64,000 bases of DNA from Tanypteryx hageni (taxonomy: Eukaryota; Arthropoda; Insecta; Odonata; Petaluridae): the NCBI GenBank assembly GCA_028673005.1, contig CM054118.1:1819410-1883409 (forward strand), in the 5' to 3' direction. The translations under genes and the position numbers were made by a program. Position 1 is the first letter of the stretch, and the number at the start of each line of letters is the position of its first letter. A model generated the notes under the pieces. The model saw only the letters and a list, made by a program, of their open reading frames with translations. It had not been told where the DNA came from and did not search any database. Positions 47,134 to 57,802 of the stretch are shown piece by piece.

Positions 47134-48259
47134 TGTAAAAAAATTACACAATAATAAAATTGTCTTTAGTTAGAATTAATCCACGTGACTCATCCACTTG
47201 GTCGTACAGCGCTACCTTGACAGGTAGTGGCAAGAGAGAAAAACAGCAGATGGTCAGCTCAGTTGAAGTTCAGTCACCATTAGTGGCAGTAGTTTTGTTT
47301 GTGCAATTGGTTTTCCTACGCTTTTTAAATAAATTTGTGACTGTTATCTCGTTTACAGTGAGTTAGTTAATTTTAGTTAATGATATTTATATCCATTTAA
47401 TTACTGAACATGGCTTCCAAATCAAGTAAGAAAAGAAAGGTTTTCCATGAATGTAGAACATTTCAAGCGAGGTGGACGAACCTATACTTTTTCATTGAAA
47501 TGAAGAGCAAGCCGATGTGTTTGATATGCAATGATGTGGTTTCAGATCTTAAGGAGTTTAACGTTAAGAGACATTACGACACTAAACATGCATCTACATT
47601 TGACAAATTTAAAGGCCAATTTCGTGAAGACAAGGTGTCTGAACTAAATACTAAATTTTCATTACAGCAGTAGTTTTTTAAGAATATGTCCTCCCAGTCG
47701 GAATCATTGGTCAAAGCGTGCTATGTAGTAGCTGAAATCATCGCCAAAAAATCAAAACCTTTTTCAGACGATGAATTTGTTAAAGAATGTTTTGAACATG
47801 TTGCTGACAAATATGTCCTGAGAAAAAAATGCAATTTGCTAAAATAAGCTTATCGTGACAGACTTTGGCTCGCTGTATCGATAAGTTAGCCACCAGTGTA
47901 GAGAATGCTTTGAAATCAAAAGCTTCAACTTTCGAGTATTATTCACTGACGCTTGTTGAAAGTACAGATGTAAGGGACACTGTCCAATTAGCGATCTTTG
48001 TACGTGGTGTTGATAAAGATTTTAATATTACTGAAGAAATGGCAGCCTTAGTCCCACTTAAAGGCACAACAAAAGCAAGTGATTTATTGGAGGGCTTAAT
48101 TGGAACCTTGAACTAACTCGGGTTGAATTTGACATCTGTCAGGTGCAACAACTGATGGGGCCCCTGCAATGGTAGGGAGACGAGAGGGGTTAGTTAAGTT
48201 AATTCAAGAAGAGGCAACTAATGTTAGAAATAACTCTGTTATGCAGTACCATTGTTTAA

Positions 48260-49337
48260 CCTTATCGCTGCTATGGACGTTAAGCTTCTGCATCAGCCAC
48301 CCGTGCCAAGTCCAGTGACTTTGAAGGCACTCTTGTGCTGAATACTTTCTCTAGGAGCTCCGTGTCTACATTCTTTCATTCGTCTTTTAGTCTCTTTATA
48401 TTTTAAAAGTTATTTTGTCAATCATATACATTCATATTGATTATTAACCATCTTGAAAAGATTTTTTCATCTTTTTTTGTTGATTCGTTTTATTAATAGA
48501 TTTTAGACAGCCCTAAAACAAACTTTCCGGAATAAATAAAATAATGTATACAATGCCACTATATTTTACCTTTTTCCTTTGAATTTGGCTATCATCTTCG
48601 TCTTCAGAGGAATAGATGGGAGATGAGGTGATTCATGTATGCGAAAGCCCTGAAGTTGAAGGTTGTGGATCAGATGTTGACGTTGATGGCTGGGGAGTAG
48701 TTACGTCTTGGTCTTTTTGGGGGAGGTCACTCGAAAAATATTCATCTTCTGAGGAAAATAAACATTCCTCACTGTCACTTCTCGTTAGAATTTCGAGTAA
48801 CTCCTTATTGGTAAGTGTATCCTCCTCCATTCTCACATAAGTTCAAAAGAAAACGAAAGAATCTAAACGCGACTGAAAAAATGGAGTTTGAGAACAGAAT
48901 GTATTACGTATGAAAGTGACACAGAACTGAAGATATTTCTGGCTTTCTTTCGTCTGTTTTAGGCCTTTTAGGGCATAGGGGGTGAGAAAAGTGATGGCTA
49001 AGGGACGAAAAAGGTATTATGCGGGTGCAAAAAGCCCGGGGAAATGAAGTAGAAGCAGCCTTTTTCATCGTCCAAGGTTAGACTAAAAACAGCTTGAAAA
49101 TATGTCTACGCCATCTACAGAGTGCCTGAAACATCTGTTAGTACCACAAAAATCCACGGCACTTCGTTAGCATTGATACAACTAAATGCGTATTGAGCAG
49201 CGAACGGAAAAGCTTGAAATGAATATAAGCGTTGTTAGAAGTCAGCGCACCGCTCTGCCTGCCCGCATATATGCATTGATAGCAGTAGTGGCTATGCACT
49301 ACCTCGATGCATATATGCGTCGATAGCAGCAAAAAGG
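48260..49337. mobile_element. piggyBac-type element, internally deleted
   Basis: Flanked by TTAA at 48256-48259 and 49338-49341. TIRs CCTTATCGCTGCTATGGACG and, inverted, CCTTTTTGCTGCTATCGACG. Removing it and one TTAA rejoins the hAT reading frame around the HCL|IHQENL segment. It retains only the N-terminal transposase piece. Confidence 0.85.
48633..48836 (-). pseudogene. piggyBac transposase N-terminal fragment
   Basis: Encodes an acidic 67-residue stretch (LTNKELLEILTRSDSEECLF, then DPQPSTSG) that resembles the disordered acidic N terminus of piggyBac transposases. No catalytic domain follows. Confidence 0.5.
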
Positions 49338-49889
49338 TTAATCCACCAAGAGAACCTTTGTGCTAAGTCGTTGAAGACCAAAAGCTTAATAACAGTCATT
49401 GTTAAAATAGTCAACTTCCACCGTTCCAAAGGCCTGTGCCACAGGGAATTTAAAGATTTATTAAACAACTTGGAGACAGAATTCGAAGATGTTGTTTACT
49501 ACTCTGAAGTCTGGTTGCTCAGCTGTGTGAAAATGTTGAAACGAGTATTCAATCTTAACAAGGAAATACAAGCATTTATGGAAAGAAAAGGAAAACCACT
49601 TACTGAATTCAATGATGATGAATGGATTTGTGAATTTGCCTTTCTAGTGGATATAACTACCCACTTGAACAAATTAAACTCACGTCTTCAAGGCAAAGAT
49701 CAGTTAATTAATTCTATATTTGATCTCGTCAAGGCCTTCAGAATAAAATTATGTCTTTGGGAATCACAGTTGAAAGACAAAAACTTAGTGCATTTTCCAA
49801 CTCTGCTGAAGTGTAATGTTCAAGACTCTCAAAAGTATGTCAGAATTATATCGGAACTAAGGGAAGACACCAGGTTCCAAGACTTTAAA

Positions 49890-51400
49890 TGCATATAAAT
49901 AACACTACACTTTCACTGTTTTTTTCAAGATCTCTTAATTTACATGATTCTAGTGCCTGATATTGATACTCATCATCAAAATATCTGATTACAGATTGGA
50001 ACAAAGTTAAGTTAGGCATTAACTTACAGAAAATAATTTGTAATTTATTGAAATGTCAATTCAGCTATTATATTTAAATCTTGTTGAAAATACTAACCAA
50101 ATGTAAAAATGCATTTAACAAAGTATAAGTAACCATTTCCAAATACTGGGTACTATAAGAAGTGAAGTTATTTGGCATGATAATGAAAATCACTTTTTTA
50201 CTTTCTCCATAAGCAGTATAGGGGGAAAAATCGATTTTGAGATTTCAACAGAACGTTTTGAGGTCCTCTGAACATGTTTTGACCATTTTATTGATGATGT
50301 CTCTGTGTGTGTGTGTGTGTGTGTGACAGGTTTTTTTGTGGGTGCTCTAACTCAATTTGACATTTTTATGAAAGTTACAAGAGTTGATTAGTTTTTGGTA
50401 AAAATCAGTCAAACGGAATTGGGCATTTACTCTTGTCACATCAAAGTGTACTGGAATAAACGTTATAGGAAATTTAATTTTCTACAACCTTTGTTTGAAA
50501 CATTTCCTCATATAATGCATTGTTTAAGAGATATCTTAAAAACTAAATCTTTTAGCTGCCACCACCTCCTCGTGACTATTGTAAACACTTTATGCTTAGT
50601 TATGTCTTCGTAAAACTCCTTTTTGTTTTTTTAATTGTTGGAGCTTAGTGGCTATATCCAATATCAGAAGGCTACAGTTTGAGTTTATTTGTTCTTTGTG
50701 AAGTCTAAATTTTTCTCGCAGTTCTTTAAAATATTTATTATCATTTAAACCAGGGGTGTCCAACCTTTTTTGGCAAAGGGCCACAACCAATATTGTGGAC
50801 TGGTTTGCGGGCCACATGTGTAAAAATCACAATAAGTGGTATACCTAACCTTAAGTGCCTAAGTTAAAAAATTATACGTATGATCGAGTTTTAATATAAA
50901 AATGAAATTTTATTATATTACATTAACTGCTTTAATAAGAGAAAATATCATTATCTTGATTAAGAGTCCTTTATCTCAAACACAGAAACTTTATTTTACC
51001 TGTAGCTCCAAAATGTCAGTGCGAGACTTGGCACTGCTTCTAACGTACAAGACTCCCAATGTCAGGCATAATGGACGAAGGAGCAACATGAAGCAAACTC
51101 TCCAGATGACTCTGTGATTTGCGATCTTGTCATGCACTTTACATGCTTCATCCTGGAGAACCCTTGCTCACATAAATATGTGCTGACAAATAGTGAAGTC
51201 ATGAAAATTGCATGTCTGTGAATGCTGGGATACTTTTCCTGCTAGACATAATTCTTGTAAAAGTCCAACAAAGAGAAATTGTTGAACTTATCCTTCAAGT
51301 CGGATGGATACTGAAAATCAATACACTCCATTTGCAGGTCCTCTGGAGCCTAATTTATAATAATGGAGAAGGGAGATGAAAAGAGATTGAAACTTAAGCT
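49890..51400 (-). mobile_element. Inverted segment: hAT 3' part plus former flank
   Basis: Minus-strand codons from about 51395 downwards read FNLFSSPFS, APEDLQMECIDFQ, DKFNNFSLLDFYKNY, then STYLCEQGFSRMKHVK, the expected hAT C-terminal continuation of RFQDFKC at 49890. Two stops are present. 49900-50742 would then be former host intron; it shows no feature apart from (TG)n at 50304-50325. Confidence 0.8.
50304..50325. repeat. (TG)n microsatellite
   Basis: Eleven TG units. Confidence 0.9.
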
Positions 51401-51451
51401 ATTCTTCATAATGAATATAAATTGTAAATTTTTATGAACTTAATTTTTCAG

Positions 51452-51591
51452 GCAGTGCATGAACATGGTTTGGAAGGCTCTTCAGGGCAGAATCATTATG
51501 GGCATGTAGCAAGGCAGCGAGTTCGAAAATCTCAAGAGAGCTGTACATCAGATGGTGACAGTGGTGTTGGTCCAGATAGCGCAGGGTCTAG
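51452..51591 (+). CDS. Lrrk: Lrrk exon: COR-kinase linker
   Basis: Encodes a polar Ser/Gly/His-rich linker (QESCTSDGDSGVGPDSAGS). Weak conservation is expected here. Accepted on canonical borders (ttcag, AG|gtgaga) and phase fit (0 in, 2 out). Confidence 0.8.
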
Positions 51592-51923
51592 GTGAGATAA
51601 AATATTTTCAGATTTAGAATTTTCTACGAACCAGATTCATAAGATTGTATGACTCTTCTTTTATTCTTTATGTGTATTTATTAGCCAATTAAGAGGTAAT
51701 TAAATATTGGGATATTGTCAACTATGTTTTGAAACATTTAGTTTGATGGCATTTTTCAGCTTAACACATTTGCTGTGTTAGGAAAATTTGCATGAATCTC
51801 CAGTGACGTATGACTTTTTTGATTAGTTTCTTAACAAACATGCTTGATTTAAACATTATTTGTATAAAGAAATAGTGATTATAAAAAAAGTTATTTTACA
51901 AGACAATTTTCTTGGCTTCTTAA

Positions 51924-52564
51924 CACGTTCAACCCGGCGCGTCACGCCGCCCGATACCTTATCGGTCGGCGTGACTCACCCGTGGGAACGCCCAGAAATG
52001 TAATACTAATAATACAATTGAATTACAAAATAATCAAAAATGCGGGTGAATGTGATTGGTCTACATGTTTCTCTCTATTCCTCTCCCTCTCTCCACGCAA
52101 TAACCATATACCTATATACCGCACTCGCCATCTAGCTCATGATAGTTACGTTTAGTAGTCGCAGAAGTCCATTTCCTAAACTTCGAAGAAGTTCTAATTG
52201 AAGAAGTTTTCAAATGAGAATTGTGATATAATAAAAAGTTGCAAAATAAAGGGATCAGCATACACACTATGAAGCATGTAAAGAGATATTAGAAGAATAT
52301 ATAATAATTCATAATAATTACTTTATAGTTATTGGAATTAAAATCCTGAAAACAACAGGAGAAATTACGAACCATCTGTCTGGCGGGACAGCATTAATTT
52401 TTTTATTACATACAAACGGCTCATTTCAAATTGCACTACAAACAGAAGGACGTCGTGACTCACCGGTGGGCCACGCCGCTGTAGAGTGCGATATTGCTGT
52501 GACCCACCGGTGGGTCATGCCGCCCTACAGAATGATGTAGTTGTGACTCGCCGGGTTGAACGTG
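51924..52564. mobile_element. piggyBac-type MITE
   Basis: Flanked by TTAA (51920-51923, 52565-52568) with TIR CACGTTCAACCCGGCG at both ends. Subterminal repeats of the form GTGACTCACC(G/C)GTGGG recur at about 51970, 52448 and 52500. No coding sequence. Confidence 0.85.
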
Positions 52565-53199
52565 TTAAGAGGCCATCTGTCATTGGTAATAATTTGAGAT
52601 AGGCAACCTGCACAGCAACTTTATATATTTCCGAGCATTCCATTACTAATCATTTTATAATTCACTCCCATGAATAAAAATTGTTCCATATGCTTAAAAT
52701 AACTCATTTGGTGCGCAATGGCACAATGGCCCATTTACATTGGAAACAGTAAACAAATATAATACAATAATATACAATATAATATAGTAAGTAATAAAAT
52801 AACAACATCAATATGGTACATAGCTTGACATTAAGAGAATAAAAGTTCTGCTAACTGTTTTTTGAAGTAATTACCTGAAAATATGTCAACACCTGTGTTA
52901 CGATGCAGCAGGTTATTGTATGCTGTTGGAATCCGGCTGAAGAGAGAGCGCTTTGAACTAGATAGACGAAAATTGGGAATATGAAACAAGTCCTTCAGAC
53001 GGGTTGTGCGCGAGGGAATATGGAGGGCAAAGTATGCTAAGATTTCAGGAGAGCGGTAGAAACCGTTAATAATTGAATGCAGGAAGGTAAGTTCGGAGAA
53101 CTGTCATCTAATAGGAAGTGAAGGAAGGCTTAAGTTATAGTTAGGAATCTGTGAGTGGTGTCAGATTATGGCTAGGAAAAACCTCTCTATTGAATCTAA

Positions 53200-56004
53200 A
53201 CACTTTAGATTTGTGGGGGCAGCAGTACACCAAATTGGAGAGCAGTAGCTTACCACTGGTAAAACACAACTGTTATAAAATGAAATCATAGCAGAAGGAT
53301 CTTTGATTTCTGGGAGTCTATATTATATTCCCAGAAGCGACATGGATTTAGAGACAATTTTTTCAATTTGCTTATTAAAGGTGAGTTTACTGTCAAAGAT
53401 GACTCCTAGATCATTAATGTCGTGAACAATTGGAATGGTATCACCGCTTATTATGTATGGAAAAGGAATAATGGTGGATTTTAAACTGAACGGAAGAAGC
53501 TTACATTTTGTAGGATTAATTTTGAGTTTCCATGTTGCGCACCACTCAGCAAAAGAAGTGAGTGCAGCCTGGAGTACCAAGTTGTCCTGGGGAGAATTTA
53601 TCATTTTGAAGATTTTGCAGTCATCTGCATAGAGTAAAATTTTGCAGGAGTGTAGTGTGACTATATCAACAAAGTCATCAATAAATAAAGCAAAAAGTAA
53701 GGGACCTAAGACGCTGCCTTGGGGTACACCAGAGAGAACTGGAATAGCTGAAGAGGAAACTCCATCAATTACAACTCTTTGAAGACGTGATTGCAGTTAA
53801 TCTTGAATTAATCTCAAAAGCGGACCATGAATATTGAATCTGTTGGCAAGTTTGTGTATGAGTAGCCTGTGGTCAACAGAATCGAATGCTTTATTCAGGT
53901 CAATATAACACACGTCAAGTTGTGATCTATCCTCAAAGGCCGTTGTTACTTCATTGTGTAGTATAGTTAGGTTCGTTAAACATGAACCTCCCAGTAGAAA
54001 ACCATGTTGTTGGTGGAAAATACATGGGAGAGAATAATGAAGAAGATTTCTATGTATTATTCTTTCAAAGACAATTGAAATTATTGGGAGAATGGAGATG
54101 GGTCAGTAATTTGAAATGTTTGAGCTTGAACCGGATTTTAGGATCGGTGTGATATTTGATAATTTCCATTTAGTCGGAAACACACCACTTGCAAAACATC
54201 TATTAAATATATTAGCTATGGGGAAACAAAGAGTTTCCGCTGTGTTTTTGAGGTATATTGCGCTTACTCCGTCAGATCCGGATGATTTCTTCGTATCCAA
54301 TGCTAGGAGAAGATTTCTAACTTCGGAGGGCGATGTGCTCAAGCAAGAAAGTGACTCTGATTTAACAGAATTGACTTTAGGCAAATTACTAATTGCTGAG
54401 GGAATAGTGAAGTTCGTTGAGAAATAATTGTTGAAAACGGAAGGACGTTCATTACCAAGACCGCTAATATCTTCGTGTTTGATTAGATTTGGTATATGCG
54501 GTTTTCGGCATCTCGAATTAATAAGGGACCAGAAACGTTTGCAATTTGATTTTAAGTCGTCAGTGACACTATCCACATATAGCTTATAATCTCTCCTTAA
54601 AAGATATTTACAGTGTCGTCTCATGTTACTGAAGACGTTTTTGGTTTCGGAATTTGGGTTCTTTTTAAAAAGGCGCCAACATGCAAGTTTATTTTTCAAA
54701 CATAAATACATTTCACCAGACATCCACGCCGGCTTCCTCGTCGTGAGTTTCTGGGAAGGAACCCAATCTGCGATGGTTGCTCCGATGATGTCGTAAAAAT
54801 TTTCAAGCACCTCTTCGATGGAACCGGAACAAAGAAACTCCCAAGGCAAAAGAGAAAGTACACGGTTAATAGCTGCCCACTCTGCCTTCTTCCAGACCCT
54901 AACTTCACGGGGGGGTAGAGGGCAGGACTTCACCGTAGGGAGAAATAAAAGTGAGGTTTCAATGGACATGTGGTCAGAACCGAAAATATTTCGGCCGGGG
55001 GAAACGGTTTCAATGTGAATGGAGGACACTATATAGTCCAGGGTGGCCAACTGTCTAGTTTTGTGCAAATTAAATTGACCGAGTTGAAGTCCACTGATGA
55101 AATGCTGGAAGAAAAACTCGTCATTGCTATTATGACTCAAACCATCGTAGGGTGTATACCATTCGATAGCCAGATTGAAGTCTCCTAAAAGAATGACGTC
55201 ACCTAAGGAACGAACACATAAAACAGATTCAAGACACGCATCGAGAACTGATATATCACTTGCTGGAGGGCGATAAAACACTCCTACAAAAACTTTAGTT
55301 TTACAGGTTCTGCTCTCATTTAAATATACACAGAGTTCACACCATAACAGCTCAGGGCATGTTTCGAGATCAGTCCTCCTTTGAGCAGACAAGGATGGGT
55401 GGATCGCTTGTAGCACACCACCGCCTCTGCGACTTTCGCGATCTCTTCTAAACACCTGATGGCTTTTAACAAGCAAAAGTTCACTGTCATTTATAGTAGA
55501 GTTAAGCCATGTCTCGGTGAGGGCGATTATATTGAAAGATGACAATTCTAGAAAATGAGTGTCAATAGTATTTAACTTGTTTTTTAAGCTCCTCACGTTC
55601 TGTAAATAAACACTTAAATGAGCACTTTTAGTGGGACCGGGGTTCACTTGCACATCACCGGCGAGTAAGACCAAGCTGAGAAGAAGACCAAGAGATTGGC
55701 ACGCGGAGGGTCTAACCGGTGAACGCCCCAAGGAGCGTCCCCTCTCTGAGGAATAGGAGAAACATCCACAGGCAGAGGAACACGGGAACGAAAAACTTCT
55801 TTCACTATAACAATTTAAGTTGTATCCGGTATTCCACTCACAAGGCGACACAGTAACACATTCGGAGTGTAGGAAAACTAAAATCTTCACCAAACATATA
55901 AAAGTAACTACCGTAAGAGAAAAAAACTCGGGAGCATGAGAAACGCGTGATCTCAAGGTGGCGGCCATATTGGATATAAGGAGAATAGTTCGAAGTAGCT
56001 CCAA
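53200..56004 (-). pseudogene. CR1 endonuclease-RT polyprotein, two in-frame stops
   Basis: The frame is open from 56004 to a TGA at about 54103-54105 (NY*PIS, normally NYRPIS), then continues in the same frame to a TAA at 53797-53799 and on to about 53323. The likely Met is at 55966-55968 (MAATLRSR). A hydrophobic stretch (FFSLTVVTFICLVKILVFL) looks like a signal peptide. A 2A-like motif GDVQVNPGP is at 55633-55659, followed by endonuclease (YLQNVRSLKNKL, ALTETWLN, LLGDFNL, GSDHMSI) and RT (SSGSDGVSAIYLK, IDLNKAFDSVDH, VPQGSVLGPLLF, YADD near 53625). Catalytic residues are intact, so the copy is young. Confidence 0.85.
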
Positions 56005-56083
56005 AAAAGTGAGAAACGCGTGATCTCAAGGTGGCAGCCATATTGGATATAAGGAGAATAGTTTGAAGTAGCTCCAAAAAAGT
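55938..56083. repeat. Two tandem 73-bp units at LINE 5' end
   Basis: Units 55938-56010 and 56011-56083 differ at two bases. Each includes GGCCATATTGG-like sequence (GCGGCCATATT in unit 1), close to the YY1 site, and in unit 1 this overlaps the predicted start codon on the minus strand. Similar monomer arrays act as promoters in some LINEs. Confidence 0.75.
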
Positions 56084-56099
56084 GAAGGAATTGTTAGTT

Positions 56100-56400
56100 A
56101 TCCTTGGTTCGATCGCAGGTTGAATATCTGTCAGCTGTGTGGGATCCTTACAAAAAGGGGCTCTAAAGAGATAGAAAAGGTGCATTGCGGGGCAGCTAGG
56201 TTCTTAAAGAGAAACTTTGATAATACTCAAAGCATAATGCCATTAATAGAAAATCTGAATTGGGCTTCGATAGAGGAATATAGACTGCAGGATAGACTTA
56301 AACTGCTAGTTGAAGGAGAGAAGATAGAGGTGGAAGGGTTAAGAGAGGAGAGGTTAGAGTTATTTAGCAAGAGAGAAGGGAAATCATAGCTTGAGGCTGG
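56100..56400 (+). pseudogene. LINE C-terminal fragment
   Basis: Encodes VHCGAARFLKRNFDNTQSI and LIENLNWASIEEYRLQDRL, the typical C-terminal end of non-LTR retrotransposon polyproteins. Nothing upstream of it survives; the sequence to about 56560 may be its 3' UTR. Confidence 0.6.
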
Positions 56401-56559
56401 ATGGTCGAGTTCATAGGTTTTATGGTGAAGCATCCCTTACTCTTCCCCCTTTTTCCACTCTCTCCCTCATACCATGAACAATGTTGCCACATTTATTTTC
56501 CCGAGTTGCTGGAAAGCCTGAATTTATGAGGTTGATTTATTCATGGTTCATTTTTTTGG

Positions 56560-56952
56560 GAATGACTGTACTGTATTTATTTTTAAGAACACATTATTCC
56601 TTTATTTGTTGATATACCTAAATAAGTCAGATCATGAAAACATGCTAGACATTTCAAATGTTTATCAAATTCATGTTAAATTATTTTGAAAATAATAGGT
56701 AAGTGAAAAAGCTGTCACTTGGTGTTGGACCCCTTAAGGGGCCAGGGTGAGAACCCATAGTAATAATTGATTCAAATTTAAATAATCATCCTATATTAAA
56801 TCAGAATTTTAAAGTGTTCTATGGATATTTAACTTTTTCCTACAAAATACACTTCACTCAATAATTAAACAATGCAAGTTGCTAAATTCAGTTTTGAATT
56901 TTAATTTTGATAAATTGTTGGCATTTATTTATCCCATTCTCTTTCATTGCAG
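56560..56952. other. Intron segment without recognised features
   Basis: AT-rich; no repeat or coding sequence identified. Confidence 0.35.
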
Positions 56953-57169
56953 TCGTAATCCCTCAGTGGAAGGCCATCCTAGTCTTGGGAGGGAGGGCGA
57001 AGAGGAAGATGTGGATGGACAGGGCTCAGTTGATGGCGAAGAGACTGAACCAGAACCAAGATATGGCTGGATGGTGGAGGAGTGCATCCTTGCTGCATAT
57101 GAGCGACCTCAGGCCCTCAACTGCCCTACTCATGCTGACCTGCAACTAGCACAGATTGCACCAGATACG
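56953..57169 (+). CDS. Lrrk: Lrrk exon: acidic linker and pre-kinase helix
   Basis: An acidic stretch (REGEEEDVDG, GEETEPEP) followed by GWMVEECILAAYERPQALNC and LAQIAPDT. The YGWMVEECILAA part is well conserved just before the kinase in LRRKs. Ends ACG|gtttgt in phase 0. Confidence 0.92.
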
Positions 57170-57802
57170 GTTTGTGCTGATATAGAAAATTTTTGTTTGT
57201 TCCAGATAAATGATAAAATTAGCAACATTTTCATATTTACACATTGACATGTTTTTCTTTTATTTTCTGCCAGACTTTTCTTTCTTATGCTATGTATATA
57301 AGAACTAACTCTAAATTGTAATTGTAAATGCATGCTCATGATAACTCGTAAATTCTTAAACTTACTCAGGCTTACATTTGCATTTGCCAAACTTTGGAAA
57401 AAGACGAAGAAGTAATCCTCTAGAATGTTTTCTTGCTCTTAAAATTTACTTTTTGCTAAATCAGGCAAAATGATGTGGTCTGAATGACATAGGTAATTAT
57501 TAAATACCAACTGACCCTGTACTACAACCAGGGGCATACCTGAAGTATTTGGCACCGGGGGCAGATCCTTCCTTTGGCACCCCCCATAAATAATTTTAAA
57601 ATTTAAACACACAGAAAAATATATTTTGCTTGCAAGTAGATTTTTAAACAGTACAGTACTGTCATCAGCAAATTGGAAATAAGAAAAATGCAGGACATTA
57701 AAAATTCAGTGAACAGGTAATACTGCATTTTATTTTATACAAAAAACACAGGAAATCCAGTCTCAACACTCAGCCTATTCTTCAAAGGTAAATAGAGAGG
57801 AT

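Larger units (their letters stand above)
47410..49890 (+). pseudogene. hAT transposase (N-terminal and central part), split by piggyBac
   Basis: BED-type finger with CLICNDVV and KRHYDTKH, then DKFKGQFREDKVSEL, NALKSKASTFEYYSLTL and STDVRDTVQLAIFVRG. After the piggyBac copy (48260-49337) the frame resumes with the ENLCAKSL motif, then IVNFHRSKGLCHREFKDLL, LNKEIQAFMERKGK, FAFLVDITTHLNKLN and RFQDFKC at the inversion point. Stops and frameshifts at about 47671, 47850 and 48115. Style matches GTF2IRD2/ZBED-like hAT transposases. Confidence 0.82.
40793..51400 (+). mobile_element. hAT element (GTF2IRD2/ZBED-like transposase), nested and partly inverted
   Basis: 5' end CAGGGGTGTCCAACC at 40793 after the octamer GTTTAAAT (40785-40792). 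Transposase N-terminal and central parts are at 47410-49890. The 3' part is inverted: codons of the C-terminal dimerisation domain read on the minus strand from about 51395 to 51010, and the 3' TIR reads CAGGGGTGTCCAACC at 50751 after ATTTAAAC (50743-50750), the reverse complement of the 5' octamer. Everything from 40844 to about 47150 is later insertion. Confidence 0.75.
52690..56090 (-). mobile_element. CR1-type LINE, nearly full length
   Basis: Minus-strand element with two 73-bp 5' units (55938-56083), an ORF2-like frame with hydrophobic N terminus, 2A-like motif, endonuclease and RT, and an AT-rich 3' end near 52690. No ORF1 was seen. Confidence 0.82.

Noticed and set aside
46909..47154. 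Open frames of repeated Ile-Tyr
   Set aside because: Pure translation of a TA microsatellite.
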